A stretch of 64,000 bases of DNA from a bacterium (lineage in GTDB: Bacteria > Zixibacteria > MSB-5A5 > GN15 > FEB-12). Shown here in pieces: positions 17,455 through 27,260 of the stretch. The notes under the pieces were generated by a model. The model was not told the origin of the DNA, made no database searches, and saw only the letters and a program-made list of their open reading frames with translations. Both the position numbers and the translations under genes were made by a program. Location of the stretch: the NCBI GenBank assembly GCA_020444475.1, contig JAHLKV010000002.1, forward strand, positions 496,001 to 560,000. Direction: 5' to 3'. Position 1 is the stretch's first letter. Every line of letters starts with the position of its first letter.

Positions 17455-20322
17455 CTATTTCAGGAACAGCATCTTTTTGGACTGCGATTCTTCATCGACC
17501 CGCAAGCGATACAGGTAGATGCCGGTCGCGACGCGCTGACCGGAGTCGGTCGTGGCGTCCCAGACGACGTTATACGTGCCTGGAGTCATTTTATCATTTA
17601 TCAGCGAGGTTACCCTCTGTCCGAGGACGTTGAAGATTTCCAGGCTGACCTTCCGTGGTCCAACCCCACCGCTTACCCCGGAGCCGATCGTAAAGCTGAT
17701 CGTCGTCGTCGGGTTGAACGGGTTCGGGTAGTTCTGAGAGAGCTCGAAATCAAACGGCAGTACCGGATTCACACCGTTGACGGCGATTGACGCCGCAGCG
17801 GCGTTGGAGATCAACGCCTGCGAGAGACGCATCTTGGTCTCATCGCCCGGCTCGATGTTCTGCTTGGCGATAACCGGAATCTGCACCAGATCGGCAGCGC
17901 CGGCCTGCAGCAGTTCGGACTGACGCTGCGGGTTCATATGGTAGAGCAGCACCGTCATCCGGTTGCCGTGATCCTTGTAGCGAATGACGAATTTCTCGTC
18001 GTCTTCCGTCAGGATCGGAATCCCGAGCGACACCGCCGCGGCGTCGTAACGAACCTCAAGCTGCACACCGGCTACCGCTTCGGGGATCTCGTCGGCAGTG
18101 ACTTTCATCATGGTCGACGAGCCGGCCGAGATCGGGTCGTGCTGGAGGGCGATCGTCACCGGCTGTGCGTTGTTGATCGGCGCCGGGCTGACATCGACCG
18201 GCAGACCGTATATCGAATTGATAATGCCGACCAGGTCGAAGACGTTTACCGAACCGTCGATGATGATGTTCGCGGTGGCATACTGACGAGGCGTGAAGGT
18301 GAAATCACCGATGATATTACCGACACAGCTGACCGCATCGGCGACGTCGATATACTGGTCGAGGTTGACATCCCCCAGCGAGTCGACTTCGATAAGCCCC
18401 GATTCGGTCACCAGTTCGAGTGACCCGATATTCGGGTCCGGGTTGACCGACTCGCGACCGTTCGACAGCGTGATCGGGATTTCATCCCACGGGGTGTTGC
18501 TTGAATCGATCGTCATCACCGTCCAGAGAATCGCACTGGTCGTATCGGTCGCAACCGGCTCGTTGGCGAGCCCGAACGCGACCACTCTGACCTGTCCCGG
18601 CGTATCGCCGACATTGTCGTAGATGACCCAGTCGGGAATTCGGCCGCTGGGAACGAAGGAGTCGATCTTGATCTGCGACGGTGGGTAGCTCATGTCGTAC
18701 TGGACGCCGTAGACATTCGCCTGCTGCGTCACCAGGTTGATCGGGAAGTAGATTCCGCCCGTTCCGGGCAAACCGCCGACCGGCGAGAGGTTCTCGGCCG
18801 AAGATGAGAACAGTCGGTCGAACTGCAGCTCCGTGACGGAGATGGTCGCCGAAGTCACCCGCTGATCGTTGTCGGCGTCGACCGCCGTGAACGTCACCGT
18901 GAAGACACCCGACTGGTTGAAGTCCGGTACGAAGCTGAACGATCCGGTGGCCGACGGGATGCCGGTCGATGGGTTCGGCGAGAAGGTAGCGTTGTTTGGA
19001 ATGTTGCTCGCCGTCAGAGTCGTCTGCTTGCCGTCGGGGTCGGTCGCGGTCACCGTAAAGGAAACCGCCTGTCCCTGTTCGGTGGTGTAGACACCTCCCG
19101 AAGGGTTGAAAGTAACATTCGGCGCGTTGGTCGGGGTTGTATCGTCGGAATAAGTCACGTTTACGCTTGAGGAAGCGGTGAGCCCGCCGTCACCCAAAGC
19201 CGTCACTGTGTACGTGTATACCCCGTTTGCTTGTGGCGGCAGGGTGGTCGTGGATCCGTTCGCGTTGAAAGTTCCCAGCGACGTTGTGCCTCGAGCAATC
19301 GTCACCGAAGTAGCGTTACTCGTCGTCCAGGCAAGGGTCACACTTTGACTGGGGCCGACCGTGCTCGGATTGGCCGTAAACGAGTTGACTACCGGATCGG
19401 AGCCGGGGACGTAGCCCGTATCGACCACCAGCGCACCGCGAGTGAGGGTCGGGAATCGAACCGTGGAGACGGCGTCAGGTCTTAAGACAAACGTGGTTTC
19501 GGGCGGGCTGACGCTGGAGTCAATCTGGTCGACGACCAGCGACGAATCACCGGTGTAGCGGAATCCGGCAAACTCGGGCTGTTCGCAACCGCCCAGCCAC
19601 ACGACCCGCGTCGGGAAGTCACTCGAATCGATATAGTACCGCTCTTCCTTATACCAGTCGAAATAGAGCGTATCATTGTGATCGGCTGCGGGATCGACTT
19701 CCATCTTGACGTATATCAGCCGATCGTTGCCGGGCAGGATCGTGTCGATCGGTTCCTGACTGTCTGCAAGCAACAACTGCACCGCGTTCACCGAGTCCAC
19801 GTAGCGCGTGTTGTACGTCCGATATCGCCGGACGTTCAGGTTGCTGTATTGGGGGGTATAGACATAGAATGGGGCAGAGCCCGTCCGGGTCCATCTGGAG
19901 ATCGGGAATCGCCCGGTCAATGGAAAGTCGGGGTTAATCGAAGCGCCGCTCTCCATCTGCGTCATGATGCTGTCGGGGATCCCCAATGAATCACCATAGA
20001 CGAAAAAGTCGATGAGCGTGGTATCACCTTCAGTGCCGCCAGCATCGATGTACACCGGGTTAAGTCCCTGTTCATTGTACGTGAACAACAGGCGCATACC
20101 ACTCAATATGAACGTGTTCTCGATGCGGATGGGGATCAACGCCGTGTCGCCCGGTCGTGCCTTTATCAAGGGAAACGAGGCTTTTTCGGAGGGGAACGGC
20201 GTGAAGTCATCACATGAAATCACTGTATCCGGCGGCGGTGGCGGCTGTATCTGGGCGCTTGCCACGGACCAGAAAAGCAGCAGGACCGGCAGGACCAAAA
20301 GGATCAGCTTAAGTCGCTTCAT
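17455..20322 (-). CDS. secreted multi-domain cohesin/Ig/dockerin-like protein with sorting domain
   Basis: About 955 residues from the ATG at 20322, chosen because MKRLKLILLVLPVLLLFWSV is a signal peptide and AGAGGTA lies just upstream; an alternative start at 20337 adds five residues. Domains in order: a cohesin-like region (about 35-280), an Ig-like domain (about 310-390; S-V-T-L-A-W-T-T-S-N-A), a cadherin-like repeat (about 395-495), a second cohesin-like domain (about 500-650), and a dockerin-like pair (about 655-715; G-D-V-N-L-D-Q-Y-I-D-V-A-D). A third beta domain follows, and then a Por/T9SS-type sorting module (about 865-955; Y-P-N-P-F-N-P-T-T-T-I). It is the middle gene of the 22.8-8.3 kb unit. 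It likely serves as a surface scaffold; no enzyme motif was seen. Confidence 0.9.
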   Translation of the reverse strand: MKRLKLILLVLPVLLLFWSVASAQIQPPPPPDTVISCDDFTPFPSEKASFPLIKARPGDTALIPIRIENTFILSGMRLLFTYNEQGLNPVYIDAGGTEGDTTLIDFFVYGDSLGIPDSIMTQMESGASINPDFPLTGRFPISRWTRTGSAPFYVYTPQYSNLNVRRYRTYNTRYVDSVNAVQLLLADSQEPIDTILPGNDRLIYVKMEVDPAADHNDTLYFDWYKEERYYIDSSDFPTRVVWLGGCEQPEFAGFRYTGDSSLVVDQIDSSVSPPETTFVLRPDAVSTVRFPTLTRGALVVDTGYVPGSDPVVNSFTANPSTVGPSQSVTLAWTTSNATSVTIARGTTSLGTFNANGSTTTLPPQANGVYTYTVTALGDGGLTASSSVNVTYSDDTTPTNAPNVTFNPSGGVYTTEQGQAVSFTVTATDPDGKQTTLTASNIPNNATFSPNPSTGIPSATGSFSFVPDFNQSGVFTVTFTAVDADNDQRVTSATISVTELQFDRLFSSSAENLSPVGGLPGTGGIYFPINLVTQQANVYGVQYDMSYPPSQIKIDSFVPSGRIPDWVIYDNVGDTPGQVRVVAFGLANEPVATDTTSAILWTVMTIDSSNTPWDEIPITLSNGRESVNPDPNIGSLELVTESGLIEVDSLGDVNLDQYIDVADAVSCVGNIIGDFTFTPRQYATANIIIDGSVNVFDLVGIINSIYGLPVDVSPAPINNAQPVTIALQHDPISAGSSTMMKVTADEIPEAVAGVQLEVRYDAAAVSLGIPILTEDDEKFVIRYKDHGNRMTVLLYHMNPQRQSELLQAGAADLVQIPVIAKQNIEPGDETKMRLSQALISNAAAASIAVNGVNPVLPFDFELSQNYPNPFNPTTTISFTIGSGVSGGVGPRKVSLEIFNVLGQRVTSLINDKMTPGTYNVVWDATTDSGQRVATGIYLYRLRVDEESQSKKMLFLK

Positions 20323-20378
20323 TGCTACCTCTACCATCTATTCATCATCACAAACATTCTCTGTATGCAAACTGCCAT

Positions 20379-22832
20379 CTATTTCAGGAGCATCATCTTA
20401 CGCGACAAGGCCGCGCTCTCGGTCTCCAGTCGGTAGAGATAGATCCCCGACGATACCGAGCCTCCGGCCTGATCGGTTCCATTCCACGTAACCTGATGGC
20501 TCCCAGCCGTCAGATTCCCATCGAACAGGACCTTCACCTTCTGTCCCAGCACATTGTATACCGACAGCCGAACCGCCCCGGAAACCGGCAGATCGAAGGC
20601 GATTCGGGTCTCGGGATTAAACGGGTTCGGGTAGTTCTGATACAGCGTAAACTCTTCGGGCAGTGCGGGTTCAGACGAATTCAGCGACAACGCCGCCGTC
20701 CGACCGTCAACCGTCCCCATCTCTGCTGCAATCAGCGTAATACTTTCTGCATTTTCGACCACGAACAGCTCGTGATGTCCGGCCGGAAGACGCTTGCCCT
20801 CGAGCGAGTAGAGCAGCACCCGAATAGTGGTACCATTCTGCCCGGCAGCCATCATCATCTCATGGCCGTCGGCCTTAATCTTGTTCAGATCGAAACTGGG
20901 AGGGGCTTCAAGGGTAATAAGCGCTGCCGCGATCTCAACCGGGCAGTCGTACCAGAACTCACGGTTGCTGTACTCGGTAAGCTGCTCTGACCCCAAAGTT
21001 GCCTGCGGCGCCGGCTCATCAAGAAGCTTCGGTGTCGTCGCCCCGCCGTACACGACGACATTGATCAGCCTCACCAGATCGGCCAGCGATGCCACAATCT
21101 GATCGTTGTTGATATCGGAGTTGGCGTACTGCAGCGCCGTGAAAGGATACTGCGACGGATTGATAAAGTGATTCGTAAACAGGATCACGTCGCTGATCTC
21201 ATAGGCGATACCATTCAGGTTAATGTCACCTATCTTCACGGTGCCGATCGAGCGGATCGTGACCGCGCCGTTGGCGCGATACACCTGGGTCGTGTCGATA
21301 CGCGCACCGACCGTATCAGTCAACACGTTGTCCGGGTTTGACTGGCTGCCGAGATACTTGAATGAAATCGGCACCTGGTATCCGGAGAAAGCCAGATCAC
21401 CCGTCACGCCGAAAGTCAACCGGGCGATCGGTCCGTCGCCGGCCGCCAGAACTTCGTTGATCGGCGAGCTCTGATCGGCGATACCGACCACACGAACATT
21501 TCCCGGAATCGAATACTCATCGTAGATGACATTGAAATAATCGAAATCTGCCGCCCGCGTGCCGGAGTTGGTGACATCGATGATACTGGTCGCGGTCCTG
21601 TCGTAGCCGAACAGGATATTGAATCCCGTAACGGGAACCAGGTTCTCGAGCAGAATGTCAACATCGACCTCGCCGCCAAGGTCAGCTGTAACCGTGTCGA
21701 TAACCAAAGAATAGAGCGTCGCGGTGCGGACGCGGACGGTTACCAACGCGGTGTCAGCCGCTGCATCGGGGTCTTCGACAACAAACTGCACCTTGTATTC
21801 CGACGTATCGGTGATCGGCGCCTGCCAGGTGTACGTGGAAGGATCACCTTCGGTAAACTGATAGTTGCTCTGCAGCGACGAGACCTGCCAGGTAAGATCT
21901 TCGAAGTCGGCGTCGGTCGCGGTGATGCTGAACGACATGCTCTCACCGGCCGCGACAACCACCTCCTCCGGAGCGGTGATCTTCGGCGCCCGGTTGACAT
22001 TGACGACGTTCAACGCGACCGACTGCTCGACCGAGAACTGGCCGTCACCGGCCCAGAAGACGACCGAGAACGGTGACCCATCGGACGAGTACGGTCCGAC
22101 GAAGCCCGGTGTCCAGACAAACCGGCCCGTGCCGTCGCCGTTGTCGACAAACGACGCGCCGGTTGGCTTGGAAGTCGCCGCCAGTTTAACGTTGTCGAGA
22201 TTCGGGTCGTTGATAGCGACATCAAGCACCAGCTGCTCACCTTCGTACACATACTGATCCTGAAGTCCGACAAACGTCGGCGCCTGGTTGGGGACTTTGA
22301 TCGTGATGACGCCGGGGGTGAAGTCGGGCCGAATCTGGGTGCCGACCGAGTTTTCACTGAGAATCAGTTCGCCGCCGGGGGGATAGAAGAGGGTATCGAT
22401 CACCGTCTGGGTGCCGGGCTCGGCGTTCGGATTGACCGTAAAGGTCGCCGTGAAGTAGAGGCCATCGCCGGCCGGTATCGGCGCCTCGGAGAATCGAACC
22501 ACCGCCGCTACAAAGTGGCCATGAATATCCGCGGCTTTCTCCGGGGAGATCAATCGGGTTTCCCAGTGTTCTGCCCGGGACCCTTCGAAACTGAGCGCCG
22601 TCAGCGTCAGCAGGCTGGTATCATAGGTAAGTGGTACCGAGATGGAACCAATGGTCTCGTCGTTACGCAGGTTGACCTGCACCGTTACCTGTTCACCGGC
22701 CCGCGCTTCCACCGCATCAATATAGACGAGATCGGGCTCGCCATACGGGTCATCGGCGGCAACACCAAAACCCGCTGCAAAGAACAGCAGAATCAGTAAA
22801 ACTACCGCAGAACGCCCCAAACTCGCAAACAT
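20379..22832 (-). CDS. secreted cohesin/Ig/dockerin-like protein with sorting domain
   Basis: An 817-residue protein and the first gene of the large surface operon. The signal peptide ends GVAA (about residue 25). A cohesin-like domain (about 33-175; Y-I-D-A-V-E-A-R-A-G-E-Q-V-T-V) is followed by two cadherin/Ig-like domains (about 180-375). A second cohesin-like domain (about 378-520; D-I-L-L-E-N-L-V-P-V-T-G) and a dockerin-like pair (about 530-600; G-D-I-N-L-N-G and S-D-I-N-N-D-Q) follow. The Por/T9SS-type sorting module is at about 725-817. Carrying cohesin-like and dockerin-like parts in one chain suggests self-assembly. The gap to the next gene is about 56 bases. RBS is GGAG in GACAGGAGAACGT. 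Confidence 0.9.
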   Translation of the reverse strand: MFASLGRSAVVLLILLFFAAGFGVAADDPYGEPDLVYIDAVEARAGEQVTVQVNLRNDETIGSISVPLTYDTSLLTLTALSFEGSRAEHWETRLISPEKAADIHGHFVAAVVRFSEAPIPAGDGLYFTATFTVNPNAEPGTQTVIDTLFYPPGGELILSENSVGTQIRPDFTPGVITIKVPNQAPTFVGLQDQYVYEGEQLVLDVAINDPNLDNVKLAATSKPTGASFVDNGDGTGRFVWTPGFVGPYSSDGSPFSVVFWAGDGQFSVEQSVALNVVNVNRAPKITAPEEVVVAAGESMSFSITATDADFEDLTWQVSSLQSNYQFTEGDPSTYTWQAPITDTSEYKVQFVVEDPDAAADTALVTVRVRTATLYSLVIDTVTADLGGEVDVDILLENLVPVTGFNILFGYDRTATSIIDVTNSGTRAADFDYFNVIYDEYSIPGNVRVVGIADQSSPINEVLAAGDGPIARLTFGVTGDLAFSGYQVPISFKYLGSQSNPDNVLTDTVGARIDTTQVYRANGAVTIRSIGTVKIGDINLNGIAYEISDVILFTNHFINPSQYPFTALQYANSDINNDQIVASLADLVRLINVVVYGGATTPKLLDEPAPQATLGSEQLTEYSNREFWYDCPVEIAAALITLEAPPSFDLNKIKADGHEMMMAAGQNGTTIRVLLYSLEGKRLPAGHHELFVVENAESITLIAAEMGTVDGRTAALSLNSSEPALPEEFTLYQNYPNPFNPETRIAFDLPVSGAVRLSVYNVLGQKVKVLFDGNLTAGSHQVTWNGTDQAGGSVSSGIYLYRLETESAALSRKMMLLK

Positions 22833-23459
22833 ACGTTCTCCTGTCGGATTCAGTCCACACCCTGCTTGAGCAAGAATCGGACCAGAACCCGGAAATTGCC
22901 GAACAGATGACGCTCATCCCTGGGGCGCCCGTTCGACCCGCACTCGGTTCTGTTTCGCCTTCCTTAAGGTCCTTATAAGGATAGGTATGTCAGTGACTTA
23001 CGAGCCAGTCCCCAGGCTCGCATCAACTATAGCGGTATGGCGGTGTGAAGTCTCCTAACGCTACGGTGCGTACGGGGTACGGTGAGGTAAGGGTATGTAC
23101 ACAAAAACGACGTGCAGCGACCTGCAAAGGCGCAGATGCGTGCACAGTAGTTACTATCAACAATCTGCCCCCGAAAAATGAACGCAAATTGCTCCTCAAG
23201 GCGCCAGCGTAGTTCTTTGACCGGCCCCTGACGGTCCGTCTGACATTCGCCGTAGTGGTGCAATTTCGTCGCTCCAACATCGCTCCAATCAATTATCTTT
23301 ATCGATACGTCTCGATCGAACCTCCTTGCCATCCCCCTTAGTCCGACTCTCCCAAGGGAATATCGTCTATTGGCGCAATATGTCAAGGCCTCTTGACACC
23401 TTGTGCCATTCAATTTCCGCCTTATTCACGCCTTCTTGGGCCTCTCTCCAACCTCCCCC
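22833..23459. other. 627-base intergenic region: promoter and ~520-base leader of the surface operon
   Basis: It contains the promoter at 23359-23386 and a long leader. Visible structures are a stem-loop of CGAGCC (23001-23006) with GGCTCG (23015-23020) and the nested palindromic stretch CCTTAAGGTCCTTATAAGG (about 22962-22980). A 128-codon minus-strand frame (23027-23413) overlaps the promoter and has no credible ribosome site, so I do not call it a gene. Confidence 0.55.
23359..23386 (-). promoter_or_regulatory. sigma70-type promoter of the 22.8-8.3 kb surface operon, with overlapping palindrome
   Basis: Minus strand TTGACA (23381-23386), 16 bases, GATATT (23359-23364). The -35 hexamer is one arm of a perfect inverted repeat, TGTCAAG-AGGC-CTTGACA (23381-23398), which could be a repressor or activator site. 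The leader would be about 520 bases. Confidence 0.62.
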
Positions 23460-24302
23460 TTAACAGCCTTCACAGGGAGCGGGACCACCGTTAAAAAGGT
23501 AGTTCACCAACCAGATGAGATCCGACAGATCAATCCCCGGGGTACAATCAATCATCGCCCACGCGGGTACGATTGGCGCCGGACCTCCGAGGAACAGGTA
23601 ATTCACGAGATAGATGAGATCCGACAGATCGATATTCAACTCCGTGTCGCAGTTAACGTTGCCGCAACTAAACAACGGCGCGTAAACCAAGGTGACACAT
23701 TGCGGTCCGGAAAACGCGGGCATTATATCCCCGGCTGGCGGATATGATGCCGCGCTGCCCAGCCACCGCCATTGGTAAACAGGGTTCGGCGCGGTGGCGG
23801 CATTGAAGACCGAATCGATGCAAATTGTCAGGCCATCGTGCGCCGGACCATGATTGAGCGTGACGGCGACTTCCCACGCTGGCTCACTATAGCCGCCCGA
23901 CGGGACGCCCAGTCCACCCAGGATGGCCGTTCCCAGAAAGCGGACGGTGTCGGCTCCGGATCCGGTCGGACTCCCGACCGGTTCAGCCGCGATCACCGGA
24001 AACGTACTGCTGCTCCAGTCGGAGGTGACGAATGCCGGTGTGACGTCTTGCCATGTCGCGCCATCGGGCGAATACACCCGGAAACCGTTGATGAAGCTGT
24101 TGAGACTCTGCACGTCTTCTTTCATCTCGACCCTGATGCGAAACACCAACTCGCCACCGCAATTTATCCACACGGAGTCACTTCCGTAGAGTGGACCGCT
24201 TATCTCATCAAATACAATCGCGTTATCTGTCACCTGGCTCATCGATGAGCCGGCAATGCATATGGCCAGCATACCTGCCAGCAAAATCTTTGTGCGCTTC
24301 AT
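23460..24302 (-). CDS. secreted protein with two C-terminal dockerin-like repeats
   Basis: About 280 residues from the ATG at 24302. The signal peptide MKRTKILLAGMLAICIAGSS and upstream GGGAG/GGGG favour this start over 24368. Residues about 22-205 form a domain that is plainly homologous to the N-terminal domain of the 866-residue protein at 24660-27260: V-T-D-N-A-I, V-Y-S-P-D-G-A-T-W, G-A-D-T, D-G-L-T-I-C-I-D-S and F-S-G-P-Q-C. The last ~65 residues are two dockerin-like repeats with D-L-S-D-L-I-Y-L-V-N-Y-L-F. The domain's function is unknown. No strong terminator was seen after the gene. Confidence 0.87.
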   Translation of the reverse strand: MKRTKILLAGMLAICIAGSSMSQVTDNAIVFDEISGPLYGSDSVWINCGGELVFRIRVEMKEDVQSLNSFINGFRVYSPDGATWQDVTPAFVTSDWSSSTFPVIAAEPVGSPTGSGADTVRFLGTAILGGLGVPSGGYSEPAWEVAVTLNHGPAHDGLTICIDSVFNAATAPNPVYQWRWLGSAASYPPAGDIMPAFSGPQCVTLVYAPLFSCGNVNCDTELNIDLSDLIYLVNYLFLGGPAPIVPAWAMIDCTPGIDLSDLIWLVNYLFNGGPAPCEGC

Positions 24303-24659
24303 ACCCCGTTTCTCCCAGCCTAAACGTGCCCGAACTCCGGAAGCGCCAGCAGTCAAAATCAATATCAATCATTCCCGTGAATGACGCCCCTCACAAATGC
24401 AAAAAAAGACAATCCCGTTCGGTAGGTTCCCTCCAGTGGGGCCGGTCAATGTCATCATGACGACCATCCTCTTTGTCCTACGTCAGGTCATGCCTTTCGC
24501 GATTCATGCCGTTCCTGGTTATCCGTTATCGAGTGTCGATGGAGCCTCCACGATTCGCTGTCGGTTTCGATTTCGGTTTCGAATATATCCCCGGAGAGGG
24601 GTTAACCTCTCCGGGGTATTGTCAAGCGTCAGAGACGCCTGGCAGACAAGAGAACAGAA
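24303..24659. other. intergenic region
   Basis: Only the terminator at 24589-24616 is recognisable. The remaining bases have no good promoter match and the plus-strand open frames are not credible. Confidence 0.5.
24589..24616 (-). terminator. stem-loop terminator after the 866-codon gene
   Basis: CCCCGGAGAGG (24589-24599) pairs perfectly with CCTCTCCGGGG (24606-24616), loop GGTTAA, 44 bases after the stop codon. On the minus strand it is followed by ATATATTC rather than a pure T-tract. Confidence 0.65.
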
Positions 24660-27260
24660 CTACTTCAGAAGCACCATCTTCATGGTCTTCGAGAAGTCGT
24701 TCGCCGACACCTTGTAGAAGTAGACACCAGACGACTGGTTCGTCATGTCGACTTCGATCGAGTGGGTACCGGTCTGGAACGTGCCGTTGATCTGCTTCAC
24801 GAGCTGACCCGTGACATTGTAGATCTTGACGGAAACGTCGCTGCTGGCCGGCAGAGCGAACTCGATAGTGGTGGTCGGGTTGAACGGGTTCGGGTAGTTC
24901 TGGGCGACCGAGTAGTCAGTCGGCATCTCGAGGTTGCGGACCGGGGTGCCGTCGTACGTAGCCATCTCGATGTAGGAGATGGAACCGTTGGCATCCAGGA
25001 AGGAACCTTCGAACGTCGCATTGGCTTCGGTCGAGTAGATGATGGTTCTCCACTGGCCATCGACCTCAGCGGTCTTGAATTCCATGTTGTCAGCCAGAAG
25101 GACCGGCTCGGCGCCTTCGCTGATCACGAAAGCGGCGGCAACAGGAGCATTGACCGTGAGAACGCCGTTGGCGTTGGTGTAAGAAACATCAACCGGTACC
25201 GTCTTCGGATAGGCAACAGCGTCACCGACGACGACACGGATCAGGTACACAAGGTCAGCAACCGTCAGGGTCAGACCGTCAGCGTTGACGTCGGAAGCAG
25301 CGGTAGCGGCTTCGATCGGGAACGTGGCGCCCTGAATGATGGTGAAGGCCGAGGTGCCATAGATGAAGTAGTTGGTGAACATAACCACGTCAGCGATGGT
25401 GTTGGCCACGCCGTCGAGGTTGATGTCGCCACGGGCGTCGATGTCGTCAGCACAGACGATGTCCACGCCACCGTTGAAGAAGCCAGCGCCTTCGTACGGG
25501 CTCGGCTTGTTCGGATCCGGGTTCACGAGGCACTCAGCCTGCACACCCAGATAGGTCGGGAAGCCGTAGTTCGGATTCGCCAGGTTGTCGGAGTACGGAG
25601 CCTGCGGATCGAAATTCTGGTAGTCATAGACAGCCTGAGAAACGATCAGCGTGTCACCAGCCCAGTTGGACATGGTGTTGTCCGTGCAGTCAACCCAGAA
25701 GAAGCGAACCGGCACGTACTGGCACTCGAGGTTACGGTCGGAGGAGACCAGGAACTCGAGCGAGAAGAGAATACCGGTTTCGCAGAGATCGGTCGGATGG
25801 TTCGGACCATCGTTGGTCTCGGCAATACCGGTGACACTCACCAGACCGGACGGGCAGCCGCCGGAGCAGTTGCCGTTGGCGCCGGTGCGGAACGTGAAGT
25901 ATTCCCAATCGCAGTCCTGATAGAACGGCGAGTTGTCGACGTTAGCGCCCGAGAAGCTCAGAGCCGAAGCATCATAAGCCATCAGGAAGCTGAAACCGCC
26001 GATCGGACCGTCAGCCGCTAGCATGGTAACGTCCACCGTGGTGAACTGACCCTGCAGAGCGCCAAAGCCGGTCTGACCCTCGTCCTTCTCAATCACGACC
26101 TGGTACGGAGCACCAGACGAGACGAGATAGTTCAGCGTGCAAGTCGTGGCCATGTCACCGTCAGTCGCTTCGACGATAACGTCGTAGGGACCGTCGACGG
26201 TCGGCGTGAAGCTGACGATACCAGCGGCATCAACCGAAGCTTCGGCAGCGCCGGTTCCGCCAACGATCGACCAGGTGATCACATCGCTGCAGCCGTCGGT
26301 CGCGTTCAGATCGGTCGTACGGGTGACGCCGGTCTGAGCCGAGATCACATCAACCGGGCAGTTGGTGATGACCGGAGCCTGGTTGTTGACGATCACGTTA
26401 ACCTGGGCAACCGGACCCTGACCGGCAACCGGATCAGAGGCAGCGACCTCAAGTACGTAGTTGCCGACATCGCCAATGCCCGGATTCCAGCTCCACACGC
26501 CATCGTTGTCAATGGTACCAGGACCGCTGACCACGGCGAAGGTGTACGGAAGGTCGTTTTCCGGATCGGCAGCGTCAAAGTCGAACTCGAAGACGCCGCA
26601 GTGCAGGTCTTCGATATCCGTCGGGGCATTCGTGATGCTCGGCGGAATGTTCGGAATGAAGGCATAGGTGAAGCAGTGCGGGCCCGAGAAGGTCGGGAAC
26701 ACATCACCAGACGGGGCATAAGCAGCACCCTGAGCGGCCCACTTCCAGGTCAAGGACGGCGGGAAGGTAGCCGTCGAGTCGAGACAGATGGTGAGACCAT
26801 CGTTGGCACCGTCGTTGACGGTCGGCATCGTGATGGCCCAGGCCACGCCGCTGTAGCCGCCGGCCGGGATGACCAGACCGCCACCAAACGACACGCCGTT
26901 GAAGCCGATCGTGTCGGCGCCGGCACCGGTGGTCCACTTGTTGACCGACGTCACGTTGAAGTTGCCACCAGCCTGAGAGAAGTCGCTGTTGACAGAGCCG
27001 TCGATGAGGCCCCACGTGGCGCCGTCGGGCGAGTAGACGGTGAAGCCACTGGTGTAACCAGCGAGGACCCCAACGTCTTCCCGGATGTTAATACGAAGGT
27101 TGAACTGCACCTGAGCGGTTACGTTGTAACCAATCGTGTCGGTGCCGGTCAAGCCGGTCGTATTATCGAGGATAATCGCATTCTCTGTTACCTGAGCGTT
27201 TACCAGCCCAAAAGCAAAGACTGCTACAAACAAAGCAAGGAAAAATGAAATGCGCTTCAT
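24660..27260 (-). CDS. secreted Ig/cohesin/dockerin-like protein with sorting domain
   Basis: An 866-residue protein; signal peptide 1-22 (ending VNA). Residues about 23-205 share a homologous domain with the neighbouring 280-residue dockerin protein. Two Ig/cadherin-like domains follow (about 210-380; Q-A-P-V-I-T-N-C-P-V), then a cohesin-like domain (about 385-600; S-F-L-M-A-Y-D-A-S-A-L-S-F) with several cysteines. A dockerin-like pair (about 635-705; G-D-I-N-L-D-G-V-A-N and S-D-V-N-A-D-G) and a Por/T9SS-type sorting module (about 785-866; Y-P-N-P-F-N-P-T-T-T-I, S-G-V-Y-F-Y-K-V) complete it. RBS AGGAG lies nine bases before the ATG. Probably a surface structural protein; the actual ligand is unknown. 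Confidence 0.9.
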   Translation of the reverse strand: MKRISFFLALFVAVFAFGLVNAQVTENAIILDNTTGLTGTDTIGYNVTAQVQFNLRINIREDVGVLAGYTSGFTVYSPDGATWGLIDGSVNSDFSQAGGNFNVTSVNKWTTGAGADTIGFNGVSFGGGLVIPAGGYSGVAWAITMPTVNDGANDGLTICLDSTATFPPSLTWKWAAQGAAYAPSGDVFPTFSGPHCFTYAFIPNIPPSITNAPTDIEDLHCGVFEFDFDAADPENDLPYTFAVVSGPGTIDNDGVWSWNPGIGDVGNYVLEVAASDPVAGQGPVAQVNVIVNNQAPVITNCPVDVISAQTGVTRTTDLNATDGCSDVITWSIVGGTGAAEASVDAAGIVSFTPTVDGPYDVIVEATDGDMATTCTLNYLVSSGAPYQVVIEKDEGQTGFGALQGQFTTVDVTMLAADGPIGGFSFLMAYDASALSFSGANVDNSPFYQDCDWEYFTFRTGANGNCSGGCPSGLVSVTGIAETNDGPNHPTDLCETGILFSLEFLVSSDRNLECQYVPVRFFWVDCTDNTMSNWAGDTLIVSQAVYDYQNFDPQAPYSDNLANPNYGFPTYLGVQAECLVNPDPNKPSPYEGAGFFNGGVDIVCADDIDARGDINLDGVANTIADVVMFTNYFIYGTSAFTIIQGATFPIEAATAASDVNADGLTLTVADLVYLIRVVVGDAVAYPKTVPVDVSYTNANGVLTVNAPVAAAFVISEGAEPVLLADNMEFKTAEVDGQWRTIIYSTEANATFEGSFLDANGSISYIEMATYDGTPVRNLEMPTDYSVAQNYPNPFNPTTTIEFALPASSDVSVKIYNVTGQLVKQINGTFQTGTHSIEVDMTNQSSGVYFYKVSANDFSKTMKMVLLK

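Noticed and set aside
23023-23413. Minus-strand frames of 89 and 128 codons in the operon leader
   Set aside because: One begins upstream of or within the promoter, neither has a usable Shine-Dalgarno spacing, and the proteins resemble nothing known.
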